A stretch of 64,000 nucleotides of DNA from Pirellula staleyi DSM 6068 (GTDB lineage Bacteria; Planctomycetota; Planctomycetia; Pirellulales; Pirellulaceae): assembly GCA_945875845.1 (NCBI GenBank), contig CAMCMB010000018.1:1-64000 (forward strand), read 5' to 3'. The notes under the pieces are model-generated. The model was not told the DNA's origin. It searched no databases and saw nothing but the letters and a program-made list of their open reading frames with translations. Shown one piece after another: positions 49,014-57,892 of this stretch. Numbering within the stretch: position 1 is the stretch's first letter; the number at the start of each line of letters is the position of its first letter. Position numbers and translations under genes: made by a program.

Positions 49014-51131
49014 GTGGTTCCGTCCGAGTCCTGCAGTCGTTCATTCAAGCTAAACCGCCGTACGTGGGTCGCAAACACTTCGGCTCAAATGGGCGTGTTA
49101 GCATTGAGCGGACAATGGGCACAGTCAGCCTTGGCGCAGCAAGGCTTCGCTCCACTCAATCGCTATCCACGAATGCTGCACGATTGGTACGTTGCCCAAG
49201 TAAGAGCGGCGGCGATTCGGCACGTTCAAAAGATCGAGAGTCTCAAGAACCGGGATGACGCCGAGAAGTATGTCCTCGACGTTCAGAAAAAGATTCGTGA
49301 ATGCTTTGGACCTGAGCCTCAGCGAACGCCACTCAATCCGCAAATCACAGGCATTGTCGAACGGGACGCTTATCGTATCGAGAAAGTTATCTTTGAAAGT
49401 CGCCCTCATTTTCAAGTCACTGCCAACTTGTATATCCCAAAAGTCGGAACGGGGCCGTTCCCAGGAGTGGTTGGCTCCTGCGGACATTCAAGCAATGGCA
49501 AAGCCGCGGAAGCGTATCAGTCGTTTGCGCAAGGACTCGCTCGGTTGGGACATGTTTGCTTGATCTTCGACCCGATCGGCCAAGGTGAAAGGTTACAGTA
49601 CTTACAGGACGACACCAAGTCGCGAATTGGAGTTGGAGTCAGCGAACACATCCATGCGGGCAATCAGCAGTTTCTTGTCGGCGAGTCTTTGGGTGCTTGG
49701 CGAGCGTGGGATGGTATTCGAGCATTGGACTATCTGCTGTCACGCAGCGAAGTCGATCCCAAACGCGTTGGTATCACCGGCAACTCAGGTGGTGGCACGA
49801 TGACGACTTGGTTGTGTGGGCTCGAACGGCGATGGACGATGGCAGCTCCGGCGTGCTTTACAACCACCTTTCGCCGCAATTTGGAGAATGAGCTGCCGGC
49901 CGATACGGAGCAATGCCCACCGCACGCTCTGGCCCTCGGATTGGATCATTGTGATTTTTTAGCGGCGATGGCCCCTAAGCCTGTGATTATTCTGGCCAAA
50001 GAACAGGATTATTTCGATGTGCGAGGTGCGGAAGAAGCCTACCAACGCTTGAAGAAGCTTTATGGGCTGCTCGGTGCAGAAAACAACATTGCCCTGTTTG
50101 TCGGTCCAACGGATCACGGCTACTCTCAAGAAAACCGAGAAGCCATGTACAGTTGGTTTCATCATGCTACGCAATCCTCACTGACGGAGGCAAACAAGCA
50201 AGATTCGTTGAACGGCCAACTTTCGTCCACAGGCTTTCTACAAGCGATTCGAGAACCCTCTCTCACAATCGAAACCGACGATACACTCCGATGTTCGCAG
50301 AGCGGACAAGTTGCGAGCGTTGCGGGGGCTGCGACCGTATTTGCCTCGACGAGGGACAAGTCTCGGCGATTAGCGAGGGAACGCAAGGCGGTTTCGGGTA
50401 CCGAACTGCGAACGGCAATTCTGGATGTATTGAAGCTACCGCTCGTTCCGTTGGATGCACCGGACTATCGTATTTACCGGTACTTGGGAGCGCGCGGTTA
50501 TCCCAAGAAGAACGCGATAGGTTTCGCAATTGAAACCGAACCGGGCATCGAAGCCATTGTCACTCAGCTTACCGATGGGGCACGTGTTTCAAGACCAACT
50601 CCGAGCGATCGCATCGCCCTTCTCTATTTGGCCGAGTACTCAAGCGATGACGAACTCCGAAGTGAGCCGATATTAAAAACATGGGCCGACGATCGATCGC
50701 TCGATGTTTTTGCATGCGATGTTCGGGGTTGCGGTGAGTCGCAGCCAGACACTTGCGGCCCCAACTCATTTCGCAAGCCCTATGGCAGCGAATACTTCTA
50801 CTCCATTCATGGACTGATGCTCGATCGGCCACTATTGGGACAAAAAACTTGGGATGCACTCCGTGTTTTGCAATGGATGGAATCGCTTGGTTACAAAGCG
50901 GTTCACCTCGCGGGTCGTGGTCGCAGTTCACTGACGGCTACGTTCGCGGCCGCACTCTCCCCTTTTGTTAAGCAAGTGACGCTGAAGTCCTCTCTCGATT
51001 CGTTCAGCGTACTGGCGGAGTCTGAATACTACGATGCACCGTTAGTCAGCATTTTGCCAAATGTGTTGGCGCAGTTCGACTTGCCCGATTGCTATCGAGA
51101 GTTAATGGGCAAGCGATTGCAACGAGCTTGA
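49014..51131 (+). CDS. large exported alpha/beta hydrolase (acetyl-xylan-esterase-like)
   Basis: The 705-residue protein starts at a GTG (49014) after GAGAGG and carries a Tat-like signal (KLNRRTWVANTSAQMG, about 12-40). The first half is an acetyl-xylan-esterase/dienelactone-hydrolase-type domain with FPGVVGSCGHSSNG, LIFDPIGQGER and the elbow GITGNSGGGTMT (Ser258), then DYFDVRGAEEAY and PTDHGYSQ (acid and His region). The second half (about 430-700) is a further, poorer hydrolase-like domain ending LAGRGRSSLTATFAAAL, without clear catalytic residues. It probably deacylates plant or algal polysaccharides; inferred from family and export. Confidence 0.83.
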   Translation: MVPSESCSRSFKLNRRTWVANTSAQMGVLALSGQWAQSALAQQGFAPLNRYPRMLHDWYVAQVRAAAIRHVQKIESLKNRDDAEKYVLDVQKKIRECFGPEPQRTPLNPQITGIVERDAYRIEKVIFESRPHFQVTANLYIPKVGTGPFPGVVGSCGHSSNGKAAEAYQSFAQGLARLGHVCLIFDPIGQGERLQYLQDDTKSRIGVGVSEHIHAGNQQFLVGESLGAWRAWDGIRALDYLLSRSEVDPKRVGITGNSGGGTMTTWLCGLERRWTMAAPACFTTTFRRNLENELPADTEQCPPHALALGLDHCDFLAAMAPKPVIILAKEQDYFDVRGAEEAYQRLKKLYGLLGAENNIALFVGPTDHGYSQENREAMYSWFHHATQSSLTEANKQDSLNGQLSSTGFLQAIREPSLTIETDDTLRCSQSGQVASVAGAATVFASTRDKSRRLARERKAVSGTELRTAILDVLKLPLVPLDAPDYRIYRYLGARGYPKKNAIGFAIETEPGIEAIVTQLTDGARVSRPTPSDRIALLYLAEYSSDDELRSEPILKTWADDRSLDVFACDVRGCGESQPDTCGPNSFRKPYGSEYFYSIHGLMLDRPLLGQKTWDALRVLQWMESLGYKAVHLAGRGRSSLTATFAAALSPFVKQVTLKSSLDSFSVLAESEYYDAPLVSILPNVLAQFDLPDCYRELMGKRLQRA

Positions 51132-51766
51132 CAATGAAACCTAGCTCCCCTCGCCCTGTACTCGGCTGTATTCGGGGAGAGGGGCCGGGGGTGAGCTCGC
51201 CTTTTCCTGTGTCGTTGAAGACGCGAAGGGCGACCAAATCCACAGCCGGTGCCACACGATGGTAACCCGACGCGTAACAGCTTGTTGCTTTAATGGTACG
51301 ACGGACTTCCAAGTCCGTCGAATTCCCCATTGACGGACTTGGAAGTCCGTCTTACCGCCCTTACCCAATAACGACTTCACTAAAGCAACAAGCCGGTAAG
51401 CGAGGAGCAGTGCTGGAGAAATCACCGGGCGGCTAGCGGCGCTCCGCTAAAACCGAGCGGTTTTTCACGAATGTCGGCGTAATCCAGACGTTCGATATAT
51501 TAGGCAATTTAGGCAATAAAATCCGGTGTGTTCGACCTGTATCAATTGTTTGCGTTGTGCGGACCGATAGAAGGCGTGTTGATTCGTCAGGCGAATAGTA
51601 TCTCGGCAAGGACGCTTGGGGTGCTGTTCTGCATGAATGACGGACTGCGTCAGCCGATTTTGGTGTTTGGAAATTGCACGGAAGCGAATTCCATCACCGA
51701 ATCCGGCCTTTTTGAACTGATCTTTGAAACCCAAATCTCATCACTCCCAAACGTGGAACGCGAATC
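51132..51766. other. intergenic region with MITE-like copy C
   Basis: About 635 bp without a supported gene. A GC-rich imperfect hairpin (CTCCCCTCGCC ... GGGGAGAGGGGCC) lies at 51146-51188, then the full MITE-like copy at 51280-51394. The part 51425-51766 contains short frames on both strands that I cannot support as genes. Confidence 0.55.
51280..51394. repeat. MITE-like element, copy C (inverted relative to copy A)
   Basis: GCTTGTTGCTTTAATG at 51280-51295 and TAAAGCAACAAGCC at 51381-51394 are the terminal inverted repeats. The interior has GACGGACTTCCAAGTCCGTC and GACGGACTTGGAAGTCCGTC, then TTACCGCCCTTACCCAATAA. The flanks AACCCGACGCGTAA and GGTAAGCGAGGAG also match copy A's flanks, so the repeated unit may be larger than the TIR-to-TIR part. 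Confidence 0.75.
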
Positions 51767-52309
51767 ATGGCTCGGTTGAGTTGGATGCAACGGCTCTATT
51801 GGCGTTATTTTTCCAAACCTGTGGGTCAGCGCGGGCTGTTTCTGCATGCGATCGACACGCCCATTGGATCAATCCTTGAAATTGGAATAGGTTCGGGCGA
51901 GCGAATAAAGCAGGTTCTTACGCTGTGCGTACCACCTGAGGGAGTTCCACAAATTCGCTACGCTGGCGTCGATCTGTTTGAGTCGTCAAAACCAGGAACG
52001 CCTCACTTAAATCTCAAGGCAGCGCATCGAATGCTCGCTTCGATTGGAGTTAAGGCTCATTTGATTCCAGGGGAACCTGTTAGCGCTTTGGCCCGCGTTG
52101 CGCACACCGTTTTGCCGAGCGATTTGGTGATTATCGACGGCGAGTGGGGAACCGATTCCTTGCAGAGTCACGCGATTGTCGAATGGCTTCCGAGGCTTTG
52201 CCATAGCCAGTCTACGATTTTCGCCAGCGCTACTCCAGGTGGTAAACTGGAAATGATTCCGGTCCCAGCGACCGCTGTGGAAACGACCCATTTGCGCCGA
52301 GCTGCGTAG
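51767..52309 (+). CDS. methyltransferase-fold protein
   Basis: The 180-residue product begins MARLSWMQRLYWRYFSKPVGQRG and has ILEIGIGSGERIKQVL at about residues 37-52, a good SAM-binding loop (E-x-G-x-G-x-G), followed by RYAGVDLFESS, where the acidic residue after strand 2 would hold ribose, and LVIIDGEWGTDS. The rest is short; the catalytic C-terminal strands look reduced. It may be a methyltransferase or a SAM-binding relative. The frame is well bounded and is followed by a 388-bp gap. Confidence 0.68.
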   Translation: MARLSWMQRLYWRYFSKPVGQRGLFLHAIDTPIGSILEIGIGSGERIKQVLTLCVPPEGVPQIRYAGVDLFESSKPGTPHLNLKAAHRMLASIGVKAHLIPGEPVSALARVAHTVLPSDLVIIDGEWGTDSLQSHAIVEWLPRLCHSQSTIFASATPGGKLEMIPVPATAVETTHLRRAA

Positions 52310-52697
52310 TGAAATTACACGCGTGGTTGATAATCGCCGCCTTTCGCTCCTCGGCTGTAACGCTATTCTGTTTGACTCACCGGACGGCTCGCGCCGTTCC
52401 GCTACTAAATGATAGCGGCAGGGCGCGAGCCCTCCGGTGATGCCCCAAGCATTTTTTCAAAGCCTATCCGCGAAAGAAGCGGTCTCTCGCAACTTTTGCG
52501 GAGCAAAAGGCGACTCTGTTTTGTCTCCGCGAATAAGTGGAGCGAGGGGGTATCGGATGGCAAAATCGATACCATCGGTAGAGTTCGCGTAATTCCATCA
52601 TCTTTCTTTTTGCTAAATTGCCGAGCTGGCTCACTTTGGAGGGTAGCGTTATCGATCTGCGGAGTGCAGGTTGTGTTTAGTCCCTTGAAGTTTTGCT
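52310..52697. other. intergenic region with copy 2 of the ~90-bp repeat
   Basis: The 388-bp gap contains the inverted copy of the 27.7-kb hairpin repeat at 52373-52458 and a flank that also matches. A plus-strand frame reading MIAAGREPSGDAP through the repeat is a repeat translation. The last 150 bp should contain the promoter of the spermidine-synthase-like gene. Confidence 0.6.
52373..52458 (-). repeat. ~90-bp hairpin repeat, copy 2
   Basis: TGACTCACCGGACGGCTCGC, then GCCGTTCCGCTA, TGATAGCGGCAGGGCGCGAGC, CCTCCGGTG and AAGCATTTTTT are the reverse complement of 27691-27783 with only a few substitutions. Several differences fall in both arms of the stem (CTTGCGCC/GGCGCAAG there, CTCGCGCC/GGCGCGAG here), so pairing is kept. 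Confidence 0.7.
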
Positions 52698-54779
52698 ATG
52701 GAGCCCGCGCCAGTGAATTCGGATATCTTGAAACGATTCACGTTCTTTTTGTTTGCGGCAACGATCTTTGTCAGTGCGTTTTTGCTTTTCCAGGTACAGC
52801 CGATCATGGCCAAGTATATCTTGCCATGGTTCGGAGGCAGCCCAAGCGTTTGGACAACCTGCATGCTTGTTTTCCAAGTATTGCTATTTGGCGGATACGC
52901 GTATGCGCACGCTCTCAATCGAGTGATGTCACTTGCCAATCAAATTATTCTGCATGCGATTTTGCTGGTTTTGGCGCTTTGCACGTTACCGATTACGCCG
53001 ACGCCTGATTGGAAGCCGCTGGGGGCGGAATCACCCACTTGGATGATCATGATGCTGCTCGTTTGCAAGGTAGGCGCACCCTATTTTTTGCTTTCCTCGA
53101 CGGGCCCTTTGCTTCAATCCTGGCTCGGGCAATCCAAAACATACGAGCAGCCGTATCGACTTTATTCCCTTTCCAACTTGGGGTCGATGCTCGCGCTGTT
53201 GTCCTTCCCCTTTCTCATCGAACCCATGCTTTCGTCGACACAGCAATCAACCTTATGGTCACTGGCTTTTGTCGTTTATGTGGGCTTATGCTTAATATCT
53301 GCACTGGTGCTCTATCGGTCGATAGAAACAAAGCCACTTAGCAACATGGCTGTCGATGCAGTGGTCCGAGAAAGTCTGCCACGGTCGACGGTGGGGGCTT
53401 GGTTCGCGCTATCGATGTTACCATCCGTAATGCTCTTGGCAACAACCAACCAAGTTTGTTTGGATACAGGGGTCATTCCCTTTCTCTGGGTTATTCCACT
53501 TGCGATCTATTTGCTGAGCTTCATTCTTACATTTGATAGCGAGCGATGGTATAGCCGCCGGCCTTTAATCATGTTGGCCATGAGTTCCTTTCTTGTATTG
53601 TATCTGTTAAAAATGTTGGAGACCAAAACGCCACTGAGTGTGGAACTCGCGTTGTACTTTTCTGGTCTATTTTGTGCTTGCATGGTTTGCCACGGCGAGT
53701 TGGTGGGACGTAAGCCACACGCAAGTCGCTTGACGTTCTTCTATATGACGATGTCGGCTGGCGGGGCTTGTGGCGGTATCTTTGTTGGACTGATTGCACC
53801 TGTTCTGTTCAATGGCTACTTTGAGTGGCAACTCGGATTGTTCGCATGCATACTCGTATTCTTCGAAACGTACCTTCAAAGCAATTCGGTTTGGTCTAAG
53901 CAGGTTCCGAGTTGGGCTAAGGCCGCGTTAGCCGTTGGACTGCCCATAGTTGCCGTCTCATGGTTTAGTTTTTGGGATTCGCATTCGAATAAGCATTTGA
54001 CCGTCAATCGCAATTTTTATGGAGTTCTTAGCGTAGCCGCCGGGCTCGACGAAAAAACGGGCGAGCCTTTGCGCAATTTAGTTCATGGTCGCATCGTTCA
54101 CGGTTCGCAGTTTCAGAATATCCATCTAGAACAGCAACCCACAACGTATTACACTCCATCGTCCGGCGCTGGACTGGCGCTGCTCAATCACGAGTCCGAC
54201 CGAGAAAGGCATGTCGGAGTGGTTGGGCTGGGTGCTGGCACATTAGCGTCTTATGGCAAGCCGGGGGATCGATATCGATTCTACGAGATCAATCCACTTG
54301 TGATCGAAATGGCCAACGATTACTTCACGTTCTTAAAGGAGTCGCGAGCTACGATCGACGTGGTGCTGGGGGATGCCAGGTTAACTCTGGAACGGGAACC
54401 ATCCCAGGCATTTGATGTGTTGGTCTTAGACGCATTTAGCGGTGACGCGATTCCCATCCATTTGCTGACACGCGAAGCGATGGGATTATACGTCCGGCAT
54501 CTCAAGCCGGATGGCGTGATTGCGATCCATATCTCCAATCTCTATTTTGATCTTCAATCGATTGTTGCTGGACTTGCGCTGGATGATTCCTTTGCAGCGA
54601 GCGTTGTCAAGAACGATGAAGAATTGAATTCGGCTGCGTTGGAATCCACTTGGGTCTTGCTGTCGCGTCATCGCGAGACAATTCAGAATGCGATTGGACA
54701 AACCCAAGCGGTTTTACCCATTGGAACACCCATTCAATGGACCGACGACCGCAGCAATTTGTTCGAAGCTCTTCGATAA
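52698..54779 (+). CDS. fused membrane / spermidine-synthase-like protein
   Basis: The 693-residue protein has about eleven hydrophobic helices in residues 12-440 (for example LKRFTFFLFAATIFVSAFLLFQVQPIMAKYILPWFGG, a very conserved start in this fusion family) followed by a soluble spermine/spermidine-synthase-like domain (about 470-690). The latter has HVGVVGLGAGTLASYG (SAM-type loop), YRFYEINPLVIEMA and DVLVLDAFSGDAIPIHLLT, the D-x-F-S-x-D region. Whether it transfers aminopropyl groups is unproven; the fusion with an MFS-like membrane part is common in bacteria of this phylum. Inner membrane. Confidence 0.88.
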   Translation: MEPAPVNSDILKRFTFFLFAATIFVSAFLLFQVQPIMAKYILPWFGGSPSVWTTCMLVFQVLLFGGYAYAHALNRVMSLANQIILHAILLVLALCTLPITPTPDWKPLGAESPTWMIMMLLVCKVGAPYFLLSSTGPLLQSWLGQSKTYEQPYRLYSLSNLGSMLALLSFPFLIEPMLSSTQQSTLWSLAFVVYVGLCLISALVLYRSIETKPLSNMAVDAVVRESLPRSTVGAWFALSMLPSVMLLATTNQVCLDTGVIPFLWVIPLAIYLLSFILTFDSERWYSRRPLIMLAMSSFLVLYLLKMLETKTPLSVELALYFSGLFCACMVCHGELVGRKPHASRLTFFYMTMSAGGACGGIFVGLIAPVLFNGYFEWQLGLFACILVFFETYLQSNSVWSKQVPSWAKAALAVGLPIVAVSWFSFWDSHSNKHLTVNRNFYGVLSVAAGLDEKTGEPLRNLVHGRIVHGSQFQNIHLEQQPTTYYTPSSGAGLALLNHESDRERHVGVVGLGAGTLASYGKPGDRYRFYEINPLVIEMANDYFTFLKESRATIDVVLGDARLTLEREPSQAFDVLVLDAFSGDAIPIHLLTREAMGLYVRHLKPDGVIAIHISNLYFDLQSIVAGLALDDSFAASVVKNDEELNSAALESTWVLLSRHRETIQNAIGQTQAVLPIGTPIQWTDDRSNLFEALR

Positions 54780-54870
54780 AGCGAGCGGCAGATGGAACAC
54801 TCCGAAAAGCAGATTGGTCGTTTGGACGAGACAATTCTTATCCTACCGCGAGTGAAATGAATCGAGTAGG

Positions 54871-55833
54871 TTAAAGCGATGAATCGTCTGAGTTGAACAT
54901 TTGGCTAATCGACTTATTGGAGTGAATGCGGCGGATGGCTTCGGCCAACAAGGGAGCTACGCTTAATACTTGGATGCTGTCGAGCCGCTTTTCTTGCGGC
55001 AGAGGGATCGTGTTGGTGATCACCAAGCTATCGATTGGCGCTTTCCGAAGATTTTCAATGGCTGGGTCGCATAGGACTCCGTGCGTCGCCGCAAGGTGAA
55101 TCTCTTTCGCACCGGCTTCATGGACCAAACGAGCGGCACCGCAAATGGAGCCTGCCGTACTGATCATATCGTCGAACATGAGACATATTTTTCCTTCGAC
55201 AGGCCCGCCGATGATGTTCTTTTGTTGAGTCTTGAACGCGTTATCTCGAACTTTATCCACGATCGCAAGCTTGCCTCCCAAACGCTTGGAATGTCCGATG
55301 GCTCGTTTGATACTTCCCTCATCTGGACTAACGACGACGATATCCGCTGGGTCAAAGGATTTGCTCAGAAAGTAATTGGTTAAAACGGGGGCTGCGTACA
55401 AGTGATCGACTGGCACATCAAAAAAGCCTTGAATCTGAGGAGCATGCAAATCCATCGTCAATACGCGGTCAGCACCCGCCCGGGTAATCACGTTTGCAAC
55501 CAGCTTGGCAGTGATAGGCGTTCGGCCTTCGTCCTTGCGGTCTTGGCGTGCATATCCATAGTATGGAATCACGGCGGTGATCCTAGCAGCGCTTGCGCGT
55601 TTGCAAGAATCGATCATGATGAGCAATTCCATTAAATTGTCGTTGACGGGAGGACATGTCGACTGGATCAGGTAGACATCTCGACCTCGTACGTCATCCT
55701 CGACTTTGCAAAAATTCTCTCCGTCCGGAAACTTACCGAGCGAAATGGCACCAAGGTCGAGATGGAGGGATGAGCAAATATCCTTTGCCAATTGAGGATT
55801 GGCCCGGCCACTAAATATTTTTAATTCTCGCAT
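54871..55833 (-). CDS. prs: ribose-phosphate pyrophosphokinase
   Basis: Prs makes PRPP from ribose-5-phosphate and ATP for nucleotide, His and Trp synthesis. The 320-residue protein has KIFSGRANPQLAKDICSSL, DVRGRDVYLIQSTCPPVNDNLMELLIMIDS, PYYGYARQDRKDEGRTPITAKL (the flexible catalytic loop), VLTMDLHAPQIQGFFDVPVDHLYA, VVSPDEGSIKRA and the PRPP loop MFDDMISTAGSICGA. It overlaps the upstream sugar nucleotidyltransferase gene by 13 bp, so the two are coupled. PRPP links to purE/purK and upp elsewhere in the window. Confidence 0.95.
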   Translation of the reverse strand: MRELKIFSGRANPQLAKDICSSLHLDLGAISLGKFPDGENFCKVEDDVRGRDVYLIQSTCPPVNDNLMELLIMIDSCKRASAARITAVIPYYGYARQDRKDEGRTPITAKLVANVITRAGADRVLTMDLHAPQIQGFFDVPVDHLYAAPVLTNYFLSKSFDPADIVVVSPDEGSIKRAIGHSKRLGGKLAIVDKVRDNAFKTQQKNIIGGPVEGKICLMFDDMISTAGSICGAARLVHEAGAKEIHLAATHGVLCDPAIENLRKAPIDSLVITNTIPLPQEKRLDSIQVLSVAPLLAEAIRRIHSNKSISQMFNSDDSSL

Positions 55834-56573
55834 GGGTAGCCCATTTCTCGCATTTTGGATTCGACCATTTCTAGCTCATTCAACGTATTGATACTGAGCG
55901 CTTCGCAAGCCTTTAAAACAGGGCGAGCGTCGACGTTCTTGCCGTTTTGCCGCAACAGCTCTGGGCTGTCCGTCAAATAGTACTCGGCTTGAGAATTGTT
56001 GTTCTTGAGATTCTCGAGAGACCAAAGCAGACTTGTTCTTTCAAAAAGATAAGTGCTCATGTTGACCTCTCGAATTTGCAATTCCTGTGGGGTAGCGTCT
56101 TTGTGCTCGACGATTCGTAGAAAGCGACCTTCTGAATCACGGATAATGCGACCGAGTCCATGCGGATTGTCCTTGAGCAGCGTTCCGAGCAAGCAGCTCC
56201 AGTCTTGTTTCTCAAATTCCTGTATTAGCTCCGTTACTGAGCTGGATTGAATCATCGGTGAATCTCCAGCGACGACGAGTACTGGGGATGTACCCTCGGA
56301 GAGAAGTGGCTTGCACATCTGAACGGCATGACCCGTTCCCAGCTGCTCGGATTGGAGCGCAAACACGACGTCCCGTCTAGCCAACGAGCTCCGTATGAGA
56401 TCGTCGCGGTAGCCAACCACTACGATTCTTTTGTTGATTCCGGCCGACTCCAATGCATCGAGTACCCAATGAATCATCGGCCGTCCTAGCACGGGGAAAA
56501 GTACTTTTGGAAGCTCGCTGTTCATTCGAGTTCCCTTGCCAGCCGCAAGGACTATGGCCGTCGTTTCGATCAT
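55821..56573 (-). CDS. GlmU-like nucleotidyltransferase (uridylyltransferase domain only)
   Basis: The 250-residue protein is the N-terminal half of GlmU: IVLAAGKGTRMNSELPKVLFPVLGRPMIHWVL (nucleotide loop), ALQSEQLGTGHAV, VLVVAGDSPMI (metal Asp) and NMSTYLFERTSLLWSLENLKNNNSQAEYYLTD. It should form UDP-N-acetylglucosamine from GlcNAc-1-phosphate and UTP for envelope synthesis. The C-terminal left-handed beta-helix acetyltransferase domain is absent, not lost by frameshift here: the gene ends and prs begins within it by 13 bp. GlcNAc-1-P acetylation must be done by another protein. Confidence 0.88.
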   Translation of the reverse strand: MIETTAIVLAAGKGTRMNSELPKVLFPVLGRPMIHWVLDALESAGINKRIVVVGYRDDLIRSSLARRDVVFALQSEQLGTGHAVQMCKPLLSEGTSPVLVVAGDSPMIQSSSVTELIQEFEKQDWSCLLGTLLKDNPHGLGRIIRDSEGRFLRIVEHKDATPQELQIREVNMSTYLFERTSLLWSLENLKNNNSQAEYYLTDSPELLRQNGKNVDARPVLKACEALSINTLNELEMVESKMREMGYPCEN

Positions 56574-56861
56574 TTAACGCTCTCAAAATATCGAGTATCA
56601 TGACTTTTGCGGAAAGGGAAGAAAGCGGGCCAAATGGGTAATGAGGTCAGTTGAAATTCTCCAGCGGGGGGCCGAATGGTACTACGAAACTTGATTGTCA
56701 GCAGACTGACATCTTGGCAAAGAATTCGATAGCAATCCAGGGCACTACGAGCATGAACGGGCAACATTGACGAATTTCCTAAAATTCGTTACGTTTCTTA
56801 TTCCACAAATGGCTGACCACATCCGATTTGAATCAACGAAACTTGTTAGAAAGAGAAGTCC

Positions 56862-57041
56862 ATGGCCGGTACCGAACGTCAACGCGAACTCCGCAAAAGA
56901 AGACATCGAACGAAAAAAATGGACTTGTTGCACAAGAAGAGCGAGAAAGCCTCAAAAACTGAGAAAGCGACGATCGCTCAAAAGTTACGTCGCTTGAGCC
57001 CAGGTGCGGAACAATTGATCCAAGCTTGGAAGCTCGTATAG
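56862..57041 (+). CDS. small basic protein (59 aa, DUF6800-like)
   Basis: The frame encodes MAGTERQRELRKRRHRTKKM, then DLLHKKSEKASKTEKATIAQKLRRLSPGAEQLIQAWKLV. It is strongly basic and helical. Small proteins starting with a T-E-R-x-R-E-L-R-R-R-R-H-R motif are widespread in planctomycetes; I associate them with DUF6800, from memory only. AAAGAGAAG lies just before the ATG. RNA or ribosome association is a guess from the charge. It stands alone between the minus-strand glmU-like and upp genes. Confidence 0.62.
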   Translation: MAGTERQRELRKRRHRTKKMDLLHKKSEKASKTEKATIAQKLRRLSPGAEQLIQAWKLV

Positions 57042-57245
57042 ATCAAACCGTGACCTAGAAATCTAGATTTAACCACGAAAAATACAAAGAGCACGAACGT
57101 AAAAAAATTCGTTTGTCGGCTTTTGATCGAGTGTGGTGAAAAGAAGCGTCACGCAAGGGAACAAGGCAAAATTGCGACTCCGGGTACGTTCCCTTTTTTC
57201 GTGTTGTTCGCGTCTTTCGTGGTTCTTACTTCTGTCTTCGTCTTA

Positions 57246-57878
57246 TTAATCGTGCTGGGTGTTGAACATTCGATCTCCTGCGTCACCCAGTCCTGGGACG
57301 ATGAATTTGTGCGAATTTAGCACTTCATCGACGGCGGCGACGAAAATCTTGACATCGGGAAAGTCTTGGTGAAACTGCTCGACACCGGGTCTAGCAGCGA
57401 TAACGCTCAAGACTCGGATGTCTTTCACTCCCCATCTCTTCAGAGCGGCGACTGCAGCTTTGATGGAACCTCCGGTTGCGAGCATGGGGTCAAGGACGAA
57501 CCCGACATCGACTGCATTTCCGCTTGGAAGTTTGCAGTAATATTCCACGGGCATGGCGGTCGCTTCATCACGATACATCCCTAAATGCCAGACCGCAGCA
57601 TCCGGAAGCAACTGCAGGACGGGTTCCACCAAACCCAATCCTGCTCTCAGGATTGGCACAACCCCAATCCGTTGGGCCAATTTTTTACCAGCCATTTCGG
57701 TCAGAGGAGTCTGCACCTTGGACGGCGTGAGGAGAAGGTCATCGGTCGCGCGCACGGCCAGCAGCATGGACAGCAATTGAATTTGGATTCGGAATTGGGC
57801 GGGCGAGGTCGAGGTGTCTCGCAGGATAGACAGATGATGCGCCGCGAGCGGATGCTCTAACTCAAAAACATTTTGCAT
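57246..57878 (-). CDS. upp: uracil phosphoribosyltransferase
   Basis: Upp salvages uracil with PRPP to UMP. The 210-residue protein shows LEHPLAAHHLSILRDTSTSPAQFR, GVVPILRAGLGLVEPVLQLLPDA, HLGMYRDEATAMPVEYYCKLPS, the PRPP-binding VGFVLDPMLATGGSIKAAVAALKRWG and the C-terminal GDAGDRMFNTQ, all family hallmarks. It is cytosolic. It lies 14 bp downstream of the VWA-protein gene and is probably co-transcribed with it. Prs, which supplies PRPP, is 1.4 kb away. Confidence 0.94.
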   Translation of the reverse strand: MQNVFELEHPLAAHHLSILRDTSTSPAQFRIQIQLLSMLLAVRATDDLLLTPSKVQTPLTEMAGKKLAQRIGVVPILRAGLGLVEPVLQLLPDAAVWHLGMYRDEATAMPVEYYCKLPSGNAVDVGFVLDPMLATGGSIKAAVAALKRWGVKDIRVLSVIAARPGVEQFHQDFPDVKIFVAAVDEVLNSHKFIVPGLGDAGDRMFNTQHD

Positions 57879-57892
57879 GGATTAGGAAACCA

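Noticed and set aside
48698-49078. 126-codon minus-strand frame, with a similar one at 51141-51425
   Set aside because: Both are translations of the MITE-like core (GKGGxTDFQVRxWGIRRT) and share nothing outside the repeat.
51528-51779. 83-codon plus-strand frame, and a competing 89-codon minus-strand frame at 51465-51734
   Set aside because: No domain, signal or ribosome binding site supports either; the plus one would overlap the methyltransferase-fold gene by 13 bp.
52409-53008. 199-codon plus-strand frame
   Set aside because: Starts inside the ~90-bp repeat and then overlaps the conserved start of the spermidine-synthase-like gene in another frame.
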